Both the position numbers and the translations under genes were made by a program. Positions 51,701 to 63,562 of a stretch of 64,000 nt of DNA are shown here, one piece after another; the stretch's first letter is position 1, and the number at the start of each line of letters is the position of its first letter. A model generated the notes under the pieces. The model worked only from the letters and a program-made list of their open reading frames with translations. It had not been told where the DNA came from and made no database searches. Source of the stretch: Opisthorchis felineus (lineage: Eukaryota; Platyhelminthes; Trematoda; Opisthorchiida; Opisthorchiidae); NCBI GenBank assembly GCA_004794785.1, contig SJOL01004547.1, positions 3,365 to 67,364 on the forward strand. The letters run 5' to 3'.

Positions 51701-52736
51701 TAAACACTGTTTGTTAAGGTCGGCGATAAAATGATGCGAATAAAATGGGCGGTGTTACCTGTTTAAGTTGGCAGCAAACATCCATTTTTATATCATTTTC
51801 TACATTCCGCTGACTATCGTTAGTGAGGTCAACCAAATATATCTCAACAGGCAGCCGGTGCCCCTGCTGCTGTGTGGCTTGAATAAAACTTGCAATCGTG
51901 TTCGTCAGCCCACATTTGTTCCTAATCATCATTCATTTCCAAAGCTTCTGTGCGGCTTCATTAGTTGAGAAACACCTTATCCATGCACCATAATGGGTTT
52001 AAGGTACTCAATCCTTTTGTGTCTAATTCAGCAAGGGACTACATCAGTATATTACACAGAATAAATGCGGATTTTGTAGTCACTAACACTACTTACGTGG
52101 TTGTAGCAACACTAGGACCTCTTTTTCTTCGTTCTGCTCAACTGGATCTTCCAAAATGTGATTGTGGCCTTCAACTGTATGTTGAAGCTGTCGCTGCAAA
52201 AACCGCGGGATGGAAGACCAAGATGAGTTAGTCACCTTGGGTGGCTCCTTTAAGTTTAGTTGTTTCAGCATTCGTTGTTGAAAGAGTGCGATGATCTTCT
52301 CATCCTCGTGAGTGTATTTTTCGTCCGATGTTGTGTTATCCGCCCCAACAGAATTGCCACACTGTTCCTCTGGGAGCCCCCAGATCGAGCTGGGGCACGG
52401 TTGGTGAGGTAGTGATTCTGCCTCTAGCAGGATACGCTCTTTTGGTACATTTAGTTCTGATTCCTTTGAAGTTTCCTCGATACCCGATATACTGTTCATT
52501 TCGGATTCCCAAGGTGTAAATAGTTCCCGGTGCAGGCCGTTGTTGCGCTCTTGGAATGTTATCTGCTTGTTAATTGGTGCTTGAAAGTAATATGGGGCTG
52601 GTCCAGAAAATCTAGGTCTTACAATAAGCGCAGACGTCATAATGATGGTGGAATAGTTTCTCAGACACCGCAGCTCTGTTTGAATGAAGGCATTTAGTAC
52701 AAGCGAAAGTAGTGTTCTTATCAGAAATAATCGCAT
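33491..52736 (-). CDS. InAct: activin/inhibin-type TGF-beta ligand precursor (5 exons)
   Basis: Five minus-strand exons join with matching phases: 52736-52097, 43833-43733, 43167-42733, 37512-37266, 33702-33491, giving 1,635 nt and 544 aa. The Met at 52,736 starts MRLFLIRTLLSLVLNAFIQT, a good signal peptide. The propeptide has IIALFQQRMLKQLNLKEPP (the LAP alpha-1 helix) and VTFNITSRLVHWIK. The basic site RTKR (405-408) fits furin processing. The 136-residue mature domain has nine cysteines in activin order: C421, C430-C431, C459, C463, C508-C509, C541, C543, with IGWNKWI, NYCRGSC, SCCYPT and the end GCGCS. It would be a secreted, disulfide-linked dimer acting on Ser/Thr kinase receptors and Smad2-class signalling. 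Schistosoma mansoni has a known InAct ligand, so orthology is likely but not tested. Confidence 0.88.
33703..37265. other. intron 4 of the TGF-beta ligand gene
   Basis: No second gene recognised. An exon-like ORF at 34,423-34,571 also fits the phase but was rejected as the main terminal exon. The minus-strand ORF at 34,018-34,209 is unassigned. Confidence 0.5.
37266..37512 (-). CDS. InAct: InAct exon 4, processing site and first half of the mature ligand
   Basis: The acceptor CATTCCAAACAG precedes 37,512, phase 0. The exon gives VVMDIRYRAGLKRTKR, the likely furin site, then CQDVGHQFTCC, FSEIGWNKWIVFP and NYCRGSC. The donor AATAG|GTATAT at 37,266 leaves phase 1, matching exon 5. Reading past the donor would stop at 37,177 without the second half of the knot. 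Confidence 0.9.
37513..42732. other. intron 3 of the TGF-beta ligand gene
   Basis: 5.2 kb with no recognisable gene, RNA or mobile element. Confidence 0.5.
42733..43167 (-). CDS. InAct: InAct exon 3, propeptide arm domain
   Basis: The acceptor GATATTTTTCAG precedes 43,167 and the donor is AAG|GTGAGT at 42,733. Exactly 145 codons, phase 0 both sides. It starts AFKELPHGSEISLWEIGRPW and includes SVTFNITSRLVHWIKQRN, the conserved V-x-F-D-I/V-T-x-x-V-x-x-W element of TGF-beta propeptides. Confidence 0.9.
43168..43732. other. intron 2 of the TGF-beta ligand gene
   Basis: A 565-bp intron with no other feature recognised. Confidence 0.6.
43733..43833 (-). CDS. InAct: InAct exon 2
   Basis: The acceptor ATGTTCTCTTTTAG precedes 43,833 and the donor is GAG|GTATGA. 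Two bases complete a codon from exon 1, then PLQLRKIPSLAFTVKLADFI DDRHILRARIHAE, phase 0 out. The pattern matches the propeptide strand before the AELRL-type element. The longest ORF in the region uses a different frame and is a shadow. Confidence 0.8.
43834..52096. other. intron 1 of the TGF-beta ligand gene
   Basis: An 8.3-kb intron. Apart from the short dispersed repeat near 47.3 kb I recognise nothing in it. The small ORFs show no family features. Confidence 0.5.
47310..47400 (+). repeat. second copy of the short dispersed repeat at 26.0 kb
   Basis: Shares GGCCAAACGG and GTTTCGTGAGAT with 25,955-26,120 in the same order. It also contains GGTTTGAGTTTCC, which is only loosely like a Pol III box B. 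Confidence 0.3.
52097..52736 (-). CDS. InAct: InAct exon 1, signal peptide and propeptide start
   Basis: The ORF is open from an upstream ATG at 52,862, but that Met would add 42 residues ahead of a clear hydrophobic leader. I prefer the ATG at 52,736, which places MRLFLIRTLLSLVLN at the very N-terminus. The exon carries CPSSIWGLPEEQC, comparable to the CPSC start of activin propeptides, then KIIALFQQRMLKQLNLKEPP. The donor CAC|GTAAGT at 52,097 leaves phase 1. Confidence 0.85.
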
Positions 52737-55700
52737 CCAACTTGCGATCCCGAAGGAAATTCTTGAGTAATGTCTACGTTTGCAGGTCCAACACGCAGAA
52801 GATGATGCTGATGTTGGCTTTATACTAAGCGTAGTTTGTGCCGAACGCAGGGTAACACGCATTTCAGAAGGTCATGTGAGGTAAATCCTGAATAACAAAA
52901 TCAACATCAACACACCCAATATTGAATAGTGAAACGTTTCCAATTCGTCGCTGGAGGGATTTATACAAGTCGAGTGAATTTGTGTTCATGCTTTATAGAT
53001 GTTTTTGAGTTTCATATGTATTGAGTATCATTGGACGAATGGCTATTTGAGTTTGTGAACTGGGAGAAGGAATTCTGTTTGGGGGAAATGCATCATCCGT
53101 TGACTGGTCAAGTGGGGATTGGATGGAAACGAACATCCGTGTTTACCTACGCGTGTACGTGTACGTCTGCACATACAGCCCCTCGCAGTAAGTTCGAGAC
53201 ACTGCTGGTCTAATGGTTAAAAAACGACGAAATGTTCGTCCCCCGTAAGCCGATTTTCGGGAACAGTGTTGTTCATAAAAAAAGTGTCGAGAAATAAATG
53301 CTGACCACAAAATTAAGCCTGACGAATGAAAAGGGACTCCGAAACCTCTGTGAAATATCATATTGATGTGACCTTACAGACATGCAAATAGAACAGCGAA
53401 ATTTAGCAAATGAATATTCTTCTAACGGCCTCCCGGAAAAGATTTTGTCGGTTAATTGTGTCATATAATCGGTAACTCAGTCACCTAAATAAATACGGGA
53501 ACAAATAGGTGAATTTAGTTCTAGATTACATTTTTACCTTCTGATTTTCTTCTTGAGCTGCCACGTCTTGATGTTGATTTTCTGCAGTTCTTCTCTATAG
53601 TACGTCAAAATTGTGCAACTGGACCGGCACGTGTTTGTGTATGATAAAACCGCATGAAGCCTCCAGCGCATAATTCTCATGCACGTTTTCTCCAGTGGGT
53701 GACCATATTTTTATTCAGCATATGCTTTGTTTGGTAGCTCTTGAAATGAGCGTTTTTTAACAATGACATTTTGAAATGGGTACTGCTATCACAACAAACC
53801 CAGACCAGAGAGGACAAAAACGCTGACAGTTCAATTTTGCAACACCTAGTAATACTTACTACAATCTACAAGACGAACTCCTTCGGTGCTGGTATTTGCA
53901 CGAGTTTCTGGAACTCAAATATATTTTGGCAGACGTTTAACGTTGAGGCAAACTTCGACAAGACTCATGGGAAACACATTTCATCGTCACAGGCTTTCAA
54001 GGTCATCAGATATCTTTGACAGATTGTAGCGTCCCAGAATATTTTTAGTCAGTATTCCGTTGGAGAAGCAATTTGACCGTGACCAATTCCAGCTGCTAGC
54101 ATTCACACACATAACTGCTTACTGATGCCTATTTTCTCTTGAATTTGAGAATTAGCCTTCACGCTGTGGAATGTGGTTGAATCTGGTTAAGCTAATCGAG
54201 TAAGCGATTTTTGTTTATTGATCTATGCACAAACATCACAGTCGCACAAGAGTTCAATAATTTGAAATAAGCTTTAATAACAATCATAATTTATCAAGAG
54301 AAGTGACAGGGCAACAATTCTTTCACATTTCCCATCTATTTCTGTGACTTCATTAGTAACTTCATTTTAACTCGTCAGGACCTTTGTGGCCCTTGAATTG
54401 AGCAAAAGAATGCAGTAGCGATTGAAAGTGTTAAACAGCCATTTACTGAAGAAGAAAAACATTTTTGAACGATATTTTACGGGACCTTTTCTAACATTCA
54501 CGCATTACTTTTCTGTAAAGTTAGGATCAGTTGTTTTCGTTGAAGTGAAGACAAAGCCCTGGTTTAATTGAACATTTTAGGGGTTTCTCTAATCCATCTG
54601 TGCAAACAAAAACTAGTGTAAAATAAAACACGGACAAAGGGTACTAACCCCTGATAGGGTTTCAACATTCTATTCCCTTAAGTTATAAGTGAGTCAAGCA
54701 AAATCTTTATTACCAGTTGTACTTGCTTTCGTTTATAAGCAGAAAATATGCTTTGAGGATACGACAACCAATATTCGATGAGTGCATACAAAGACACTAT
54801 CAATAAAAGCGCGGTTTTACAGAAGCTTTTAAAAGAAAAATCATAGACTTAAAAATAAGAAACTGTTTGCTCTATGAGACTGTGCCGTGTCTCATAAAGC
54901 TTGCCGACAAAGAATTTAATTACAATATTAATTCCACCTGACTATGTATCTAAATTATTCTGCTCAGGAGACAAGAATTTGTCATCCATAGAAAAGTTTA
55001 GCGACAGTCAACCTTTTGCAGTGACAGTAATCCAAGCAATTATAATCACTTAAACAGCCAACTTTGGATGGTGCAACCTGCATAGCTAAACTGCACTGAA
55101 ATTACAGCTCAAAATTCCAAAGACTTCAGCATTTCTCAAGGCCACTTGTTCGAGTTGCGTACCCCACTAGGTAAATACCGCCATATATATATATATATGT
55201 CAGACGGGTCAAGTATGCCATCAACAAAAGCCAGATTAAATGGTTGCTAGGACAAATGTTTGTGCAAATTACCGAGTAAAACATCGTATATAGGTTGCTT
55301 CGACGGTTCACGTCATGTGTAAAAGGCGTTCTGATAGGCCCAGACCATTTTCCAAGGCTCAGCTTAAAATCAAGAAAACGCAAAGTTTACCCATCCAACA
55401 ATTAATGTGTCTACGTGAATAAATTTGGAAGTATAGTCATCTATTGTTGTTGATTAAAACCAGGCGTAAACACTGAAGCTCGGCAACTTTTTGAGAAGAC
55501 CCTGACTTATTTGCTTCGCTTGCTAGCAAGATGAAACAAATCGAAAGAAAACGAGAAAATATACCACTGTCCGGTCAAGGTTTGTGTGCGCAGTGTCAGT
55601 TTATTAAAGCAACAGCTAAAGACGCATTTTAGAAAAATCGATGTTGCTGCAATCAGAGTACTTTCACTTCTATCTCCGTATTTGTCATTTTATTGCTACC

Positions 55701-56785
55701 TAAAAATAAATTTACCTTATTTCGCTTTCCGATTTTCTAAAAAAACAGTGCTGTTTTGTAGAATGACTGAACAGATTAGTTCGTACTATTATCAGCGGCA
55801 CTGTCAGCAAAACCATTCTCATATAATATAACTATCATTCTTCTGCTCAAGCCCTTGCACGCAGTTTCAGAACCACAGTAAAACCAAAACAACATAAATG
55901 GTGTTTGAAATGTGTAGTAAAGATCACAACATTTTTTGCTTTCTCCTTATGGTTGCCAGTTGTGCAATAAAATAAAATATCCGTTAAAGCTATTAGGTTT
56001 TAGCTGCGGTTCACGAAACTCAGGTTGTGCGACCGCGATAGAACTTGAATATATCGACAACGAAATTTATGCTTGGTTGGGTAGTACTAGCTTACAACTT
56101 GCTTATCTACACGCACCTTAAATTTTCTTAGCAGTAATCTTAGTGGTATTGTCGTTCATATACATTTTTAGCATCTGGTTAAGAAACGAAGTTCAAAACG
56201 TCCCATGGGTTTCTGATTTAAACAACCGCCGTTAAAAAAAAAACTATTTGGCAGGAACTGCATGACGACCCACAGGGTAGTGGTAAAATGGTGGTATCAA
56301 ACATTATTGCAATGCAATCCTAACATATTTTGTCGGTACCGTTCAGTCAAATGTTACGGTGCTCAACTCCTGTCCGGTAGATGTTCTTTGGAATATACGT
56401 AGGAATTCGTGAGGCGGTGTTTCAAAACATCTCAGAGAAGGGAATCAGGGAATTCTCCCGATCACGTCGTAGTTGATTTTTTTACAGACCTTGGTAAACA
56501 CTTTGTCATCATATGGGGAACGGGGTTGAGCATGCACCGCCTCCTCGTCTGCAGATATGAAGAAGAAGCGTTCGCTAGCCAACTGCCAAGCTCCAAGAAT
56601 AGGGTAATTGTTATCTGCTTAACGGCCAATAGAAACACCCTTGTTGCCGATATTTTGAGATGGGAGAATTATCTCTACCTTTGTAAAGGAATTTAATAGC
56701 TATTGTTCCTACCACGTGACAGCAGACGTAATGTCGAATGATTCTGTTGTTCACAGTAGGTAATTCTTATAATAGCCGAATATAA
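52737..56785. other. upstream flank of the TGF-beta ligand gene
   Basis: Should contain the promoter of the minus-strand ligand gene. I recognised no core promoter element, gene or named repeat, apart from an (AT)n run near 55.19 kb. Confidence 0.45.
55183..55199 (+). repeat. (AT)n microsatellite
   Basis: About eight uninterrupted AT units. Confidence 0.9.
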
Positions 56786-57241
56786 TTACACTGATCTTCT
56801 TATTTTCTTGTGATGCCCTGTATTATTTGTATTACTCTTACAACTGCTGGAATAAAAGGCAGTCCGTTGTTTCAGAACTTTCCCTTGATTGAATGTTTTT
56901 ACTTTGAAAAACCTAATATCAGTGCAGTCTGTGGCTAATACACATGTTCTATTGATGTTTGTCGACCACGATATTGGTTTCTTTGGTAGATCCAAGCGCT
57001 GTCCGATCAAATTATTTTTGCACCGAGCAAATGATACATACAAGACCAACAAATATTCTAAAATGTCGTTGTGATCAAAACCACTTTCATTGGGATCCAG
57101 CATAGCTGCTGACTCTTGAGTCTGAGAACGGAGCCACGGGGGAACCCAACTGTATGAGGAAAATTTATTATAATCGTTCGGACAGTATGATCGTAACTTT
57201 ATGACTTTGGTAAATGTTCGTCCCTTTCTCCATTTTGACAT
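56786..57241 (-). CDS. unrecognised protein or terminal exon
   Basis: A 151-codon minus-strand ORF, the longest in this part of the window. A good acceptor (TTTTCCTCATACAG) lies inside it, so the real exon may start at 57,149 and read WVPPWLRSQTQESAAMLDPN. It continues with a helix (ILEYLLVLYVSFARCKNNLI), SWSTNINRTCVLATDCTDIR and a basic tail ending HKKIRRSV. Composition looks protein-like and codon use is not repetitive. I do not recognise the family. It may be a single-exon gene, the last exon of a gene further right, or chance. Confidence 0.4.
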   Translation of the reverse strand: MSKWRKGRTFTKVIKLRSYCPNDYNKFSSYSWVPPWLRSQTQESAAMLDPNESGFDHNDILEYLLVLYVSFARCKNNLIGQRLDLPKKPISWSTNINRTCVLATDCTDIRFFKVKTFNQGKVLKQRTAFYSSSCKSNTNNTGHHKKIRRSV

Positions 57242-59180
57242 TCAGGGTGACAAATTTTGATGCATGCTGCATAAGGTAAGCTCTACCAGAAGGAACTCAA
57301 TGGGAATTTAATTTGAAGAAAGTCTGATGGTGTTGCCGGATAATGTGGTGGAACTGTCAAATTAAACAGAACATCTCCCACACTACTCATATTTTTGGGT
57401 CTATTCTATACTCGCATCGCCCTACATTCGTGATACATGAAAAACAGCACCAAAGTGACTTAGTGTGTGATGAATTCCAAGCCTGGCTCTAGAGGCATAC
57501 TGGACCACTGGACAACTAGTAACCAAGCCCTGGTCACGAGGATTTCGGGCAAAAAACAGAAAAGAGTAAGTGCGCGTTCCACTACACTGATTAATGGTCA
57601 ATTTAAGACCATTAATCGTACTTCTTAGTCATGCGGCCTCCTTTGGGTGATATGCATCTGTCAATGATCAGTCGATATTAGGTTAGTAGAGTACACATTT
57701 TTGGACGAATTTGAGGACTATCTGACAAAATGGGTGCAATTAGTGAGTGGTTTTGGGTGCAAAGGATGAGTCAAAAGATGCAGATTAACCCACATCACAT
57801 GATGAATGACACTTATAGGGTAGCAACAACCATACGTGCACCAAGCTGCTGATTCCCTGCAGGTGAAGTGCAAGGTTACGTACTTTGCAAAACACAGAAA
57901 ATGGAGACGGACTACTTTCAAAGAGCGGGTAGGCTTGGTGGAAGGGGCTCAGATTTAAAAATGCTGTCAGGCATCCTATTGAATTGTTTTTTCAACTATC
58001 AAGTTGCTTCTTGTATCTATTGATGAAATGATAGCATATGAGAAAATTACGAAAACATGAAATAAAGTAACTGTCCTCCGGAAAAGTTTTTCCGGTATGA
58101 TAATTTGTTCACTTTAGTGAGGGTTATGTGACACTAATACCCACTCTATATAAGCCATAGTTGAAGCACTAAGTTCCCTCAAGGAGGGGATCTAGGGCTC
58201 GATAAAAGTAGCGGTGAGGTTCAGTCTCCTAACTTGTATGTTTTCTTCAGATAAATATCGGTGGATAGGCATTCGCAGGAAAACAACTACAAATAACACA
58301 AGTGGTTGCATTGCTGGAAAGGGGCCAGAATTTATGTATCTGGAACAAGAAATACACAGTGGTAGATGCCTTGTATACATGTCCGTCAAACTGTAGCAAA
58401 ATCAGGTAGAAAGATAAACTGACGTTAACGCTTCTCAGAAAATGCCGGTCATTGCTACACTGAACGTTGTATCTTCCAGAAAATTTAATTCAGTATCATT
58501 TGAATGACCAATCGACCAACCGCAACACGCTAGCAGGGACCCAAAGACAAGTCCACTTCGGTGGTCTCAGAGTTGGATCGAAATCATCAGCTTTCTGCGA
58601 GAGCACTTTGAACACTCAATGCCTACCCAGCCTTTGTGCACAACAGATTTTGTCGCACGCTCTCACGCCGCTTTGTATTTGAATACCGGACCCTCGATCC
58701 GACTGGCATTATTCCACAGTTTCTTTGCTACTTATTGCTATTACAATGTGAAACCGATGGTGTTTACTGTTACAGCGGAAGAGATCAAAGCAAACTGTCA
58801 CCGCGCTGCAGCCTTCTGTTTCACACTATGTTGTTCAGTAAACTGAAATACGATGATCCAATGACATACTGAAAGGAAGCGTACATCAGACATTCTCCAA
58901 ATCAGTTTGGCGTTAAGAAATTATACAGCGGTTGACCAGTTTCCTTTTTCCATATTACTACGGATTACGATGAGGTGTGAAGGTCCTCGGAGAATGCCTA
59001 AATGCCAAATTCATCAAACTCCAAGATAACAAGCAGTATTCCGATAACCTGAGGCAGATTTTAAAGCACATGCTCTGATTTAGTCGAAACAAAGCGAGGA
59101 GACGATCATACCTGAATTTTTTGTTCGTAGATGTGATCAGTGCCGTGCCATGGTTCGAATCAATAATTAGGTCCATAGAA

Positions 59181-59198
59181 TAACTAACTAACTAACTA
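59181..59198 (+). repeat. (TAAC)n tetranucleotide microsatellite
   Basis: Four and a half perfect TAAC units. Confidence 0.9.
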
Positions 59199-62100
59199 AG
59201 TACCTCAGGCTTCGATTACAATTCAAATAAGGTGTAACAAAACAATTTTTCATTATATATCGGTTTTAGTTAGATCGAACGTTGAGTGTTGAACTTCCCA
59301 CATTCCATGGGGAGTACGCAAGCAGAGATGCGAGGACTGCGTTCGAATGAAATTGGGAGTTGTTATCTACAAGTAAGGCTTGGTCAAGCTATGGCGAATC
59401 ACAATGTTTATTCCGCAAGCGCAGGGTTATTTTCACCACCGCAAACCTATTTAAACGGGGCACCTAATTTGCTGTTAGCTAATTTCTGGGAAATTCTTCC
59501 GAAGAGGGAATTACGGAGAGTGTGTTAGGCAAAACGTGTTTGACAGATCGGGGAGCATGAAAACTGAAACCACTTTAGCTCTCGTTTTAGCAGCTTTTTG
59601 AACCAAACATGTATTTATACCGTGGAAGTACATATTTCGGAGCTTACTTCAACTTAGTTGAGGTAAGTCTTGATAGTTATAAACTACCAGTACGCTTGTA
59701 ACCATACCTTCAGGCACCTGGCAAGCAAACAAAGGACTCAACCTTAAGCACGGGAACATTGCTGACCAGCCAAGAATGGAACTTTTTAAGGGATAACACC
59801 CTAACAGTAGCACTTGCCTTCTGATTTTACCTGCAAATGTAAGCTTCAAAAAAGGTAAAACTGGATCTTAAAGGAGATCGTTCATAAGTCTCCTGAAAAA
59901 AATTCTGACAGCCCACAACTGATTTCGTTAGTCCTGTGGCTCACTAGGTGCGCGCAGTCCTCGAGTTTTCGTCAACTTTCCAGTGTAATTTATTCATAAC
60001 TGTATGAATTCGCAAATTGCGCTCATTTTCGCACCCGTTTGAAACCGAATCATTAAAACTACCTGCGAAGGTTTGTTGAACAAAAGTTATTATACTTTTG
60101 CATGTAGCCGCATCAGCTTCGTTCAGACATCTGGCTTACTGGACTGGTGCAATCATCCTCGGTGCTGGATTCGTGTTTCGCCTCCATTGAAGATTACGGT
60201 TACTGCATGCTGGACTTCACTCTACAAGCCCACACTAGACGCGCCTGAATTATCAAATCTGAACTGATATAGATAGTCACGCCTGAGCGACATTAATCTG
60301 ATGACAAAATTGTGTGTTCACAGCAGGCGGCTCAACAAAGCCTGGGCGCAGTGAGACCGTCGAATGAATGCTATATATGAGCTCATTATACCACAATTAA
60401 GTTCTTCAAAAACCAGTGGGTCAAAACCAGTAATCAGTCATCTCGAATCCAATAAATTTGTGTGGTGAAGCGTTACGGTCTGTATTCCATGCTGTTAAAT
60501 AATTCTCTGTGCCACTCATTTTTGGACCCAAAAGCTGCGTAACGGGTAAAATTTTTAACCGGAGTTAGCAGGTGGCAATTAGTTCAAAATTAATAAAACC
60601 GCTACAAATGATACTGTAGTCTATCGCAGGGGTTTAATTTCAAGAGATTTTTTTCTTTGAATCGACACTCAAATACAAGCTTTTTAGTCATAAATACCCG
60701 AGAATTTAGGGCATGATACATGACAGAATAATCGGTGATTTTAGGTGCCCTATTTAAGGCATTCATGTGAAAGTCAACTCTGTAAGGAACTGACAGTGGC
60801 TGACGATACGAATTAAATCTCCCGGGGTGAGACAGGTGTTTAACCGATTTTTATGCTTTACTGGAAAGGACAGTTCTTTCTGATGGGATCGTGGGGAATG
60901 CTGTCAATATCGTTATTCTTGGTAAAAATTGTCAGTCATTCTACAGAAATCAGATCGCAATCGAATTTGGATTTTCGTGACAAACCGCTCTAATCTTTGG
61001 ACAAATTGTGCAAGTATTAGGTGAGTTCGCTTTATAAAGCATATATAATACCAAAGAACCAAGCGGAAGTTTTAGAAAAGTTTGTGCACTTCCAATACAG
61101 CGCACATTTCTAAGAGTGATTCAACCAATACTTTTGATTATTACCCGATCAAACCATAATTTCAGTCACCAATATTCTATAACAATTCCCAAATCCACCT
61201 TCTATGATAAGACATAAACAAGTGAGATCCGTGGCTTTTGTTTATTCATACATTATTCCTTACACGATACAACATACCGCTGCGCCCCCTATTGACTACT
61301 CACACGTTGGCCTGACGGATCCAATCCCAAAAAAATATCAGAAAAAATTGTCAAACTTCCACGCCCCAGGCATCCAACTTTTCATGACCAGTGATTTCCG
61401 TCACTCTGATTTCTATTCTTTGTGCTGGTTTTAGTCAGGGATGCGTGTTTTAACAAGGATAGATATCGTTACTTTTACGCTAGATACCAACACATCGACC
61501 CAGTAATGTGACTGAGCATTTAAACTGTTTGATAATTTATACCCTTCTCTATATGGAGTCTGAAGTACATCTTCTAGCATGGTTGCAATAAAATGCATAT
61601 TAATATGCTCAAAATATAGCCAACTAAACGTTTAAAATCAACCTGATACGACTGGCTTCAACTGTGAGTGATTACTGCATGAGAAAAGTTCACATTGGGT
61701 ACATACTGGTTAGCGTCTTGACGCTTATGTTAAGCTAACTTTTGGCAATTCAAATGATCAAATCAATTTATCGCTGAAACAAAATCCCGAGGGGCAGTTG
61801 AACATCGTGATTTATTATCGAATCATCGAATAATTCAAACGCGTTTGCGTTTCAAAACCCGCATAATTTATACTGCCCAAAAAGTTACCAAATCGCTTAT
61901 CGCAACGTTGGCATTATAATTTTCATTTCAAGCCGGCATATCAGCAACTACCTAAAGAGCAGGTGTTTGAAAATCCAAGAAATCCTACTTCTTTCTAGCA
62001 TCATGAACTTCAAAGTAACTCTAATTTGTAAATTCCCATTTGGCTTCCAGGATTTGGCGACTCCTAGTACAAGGGTTCTTTATCCAGAAATAACACGGTG

Positions 62101-63461
62101 GAACCGATCTGATATGAGTGGCTCCGGAAAATGAACTTTTTCCAATAAACACGAAGAAAAGTTTATACTAAACAAAAAAATCATTATGCGGAAAAAGGGA
62201 AGGTTAATACAACCTTCGGCAAAAAGGCTATAAATATTTCACAGTAGAAAGGATAATATTTCTGAGACAATAATTTACTAGGACTGGCAAAACAAAACAG
62301 GTCATAACAAAAATGAGGCATTCGTAAAACTGACACCTGTGTGTCTATCTATAGAGACAGGCTTAGCTCAGTCTTTCAACTAATGGAAGTTAAGCTGCCT
62401 CATAGATTACAAGAAGCTTGTAGAAAATTACTGATCTTATGTATAAGGCTGCTAGATTAAGTCTGGGCTTTGTTTCCAAAACTGTCATCATTTTCCAAAT
62501 AAAAAGGAAGGACTACCATCTGTATGTGTTAGTTGATGTGCCAGCGGCATGGTAGTTTCAAGACGATGTGTTGTTCGGACTGCACGCAGGAAGAGAAATA
62601 TGTTTCACTGAGGCTTGGAACAAAAATGTAAGATCAAATGCCATCGCATCACACACCCTCCTAAGACAAATCATTTTGCAGAAATAAGCAGATAAGTATT
62701 TCAGGTCCACCATGAGAAGTCAGATTTGAACGTCATTTGAATTCGGTTATAAAGCCCGCAATTCTGCTCTCACAAAAGGATAGTACCACGCTTATAACTC
62801 TAAAGGTCAAAGTTCAGTCTAGCTGCATCCTCGCAACTAACAACGATATCATTTCTTCTGATTAGACTGACGTACCTATTTTACCTCCGTCATTGGTGAT
62901 GTTCTGTGTAATCACTCAACAAAGTGCCTACCACACATCTTCATATAAGTTCGTAGTTTTTGGTGTACGAACATCACAGGAAATAACCCATGTTTTTTGA
63001 CACGCCGTTCGGTTTGAAAAATTCCGCCAAAATGGAGTATGAATATGCATCAAATGATATCACTTTCTTATTGAACGTACTACACTTCACTGCGAGCTTC
63101 AGCTTAATTGTCAATGTAAATTATTAGATATTGCCAATGCCTGAGGATGTCAGTGCCATTTTATGAACTCTACTTAATCACCAAGCATATTATGATGCCA
63201 ATAAATGCTATGTATATATTTTTGTTGAACCCACGTGGAATGTGTGGTCTAGTGGAAATGTAACACATAACAAGTGAGCAGCAGACTAGCAGATCACTTA
63301 GGCGGAACTCCTGAAGTTAGCGGTATGTCTTCGAGTCGCCATTTTCAGAAGTCGCAATGGATTCTCTATTGACGGTTTTACAGCTGTAGGACTTAATTAG
63401 GCCGTTTTTGGGTACCTTGTAGGTCAAAGGGCAGTGATTACGAACTTCTGTTTCTATCATT

Positions 63462-63562
63462 TTATTGATGAAATTCTTCGAAGTCAGTCTGTGAAAATGA
63501 TGAGGAGGCACACTCTAAAGCTCTGCGGAAAGTAAGATCACCGCTGTGACTGAATGTCGGTT
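63462..63562 (-). CDS. possible terminal exon of an unknown minus-strand gene
   Basis: An acceptor-like ATTATACGTTTCAG precedes 63,562. The open frame reads EPTFSHSGDLTFRRALECAS SSFSQTDFEEFHQ and stops in CAATAAAATG, so the stop overlaps an AATAAA polyadenylation-type hexamer. A second open frame with a good acceptor (CCTTATTTCTTCAG) lies upstream on the same strand at 63,695-63,940. Neither resembles a known family, and joining them is guesswork. Confidence 0.22.

Noticed and set aside
53140..53220. tRNA-like stretch around GCAGTAAGTTCGAGACACTGC
   Set aside because: There is a loose T-loop-like GTTCGAGAC, but I could not build acceptor and anticodon stems around it.
58619..58872. Overlapping plus-strand ORFs of 71-78 codons
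   Set aside because: Three frames are open over the same bases, with no motif to choose one. Typical of chance.
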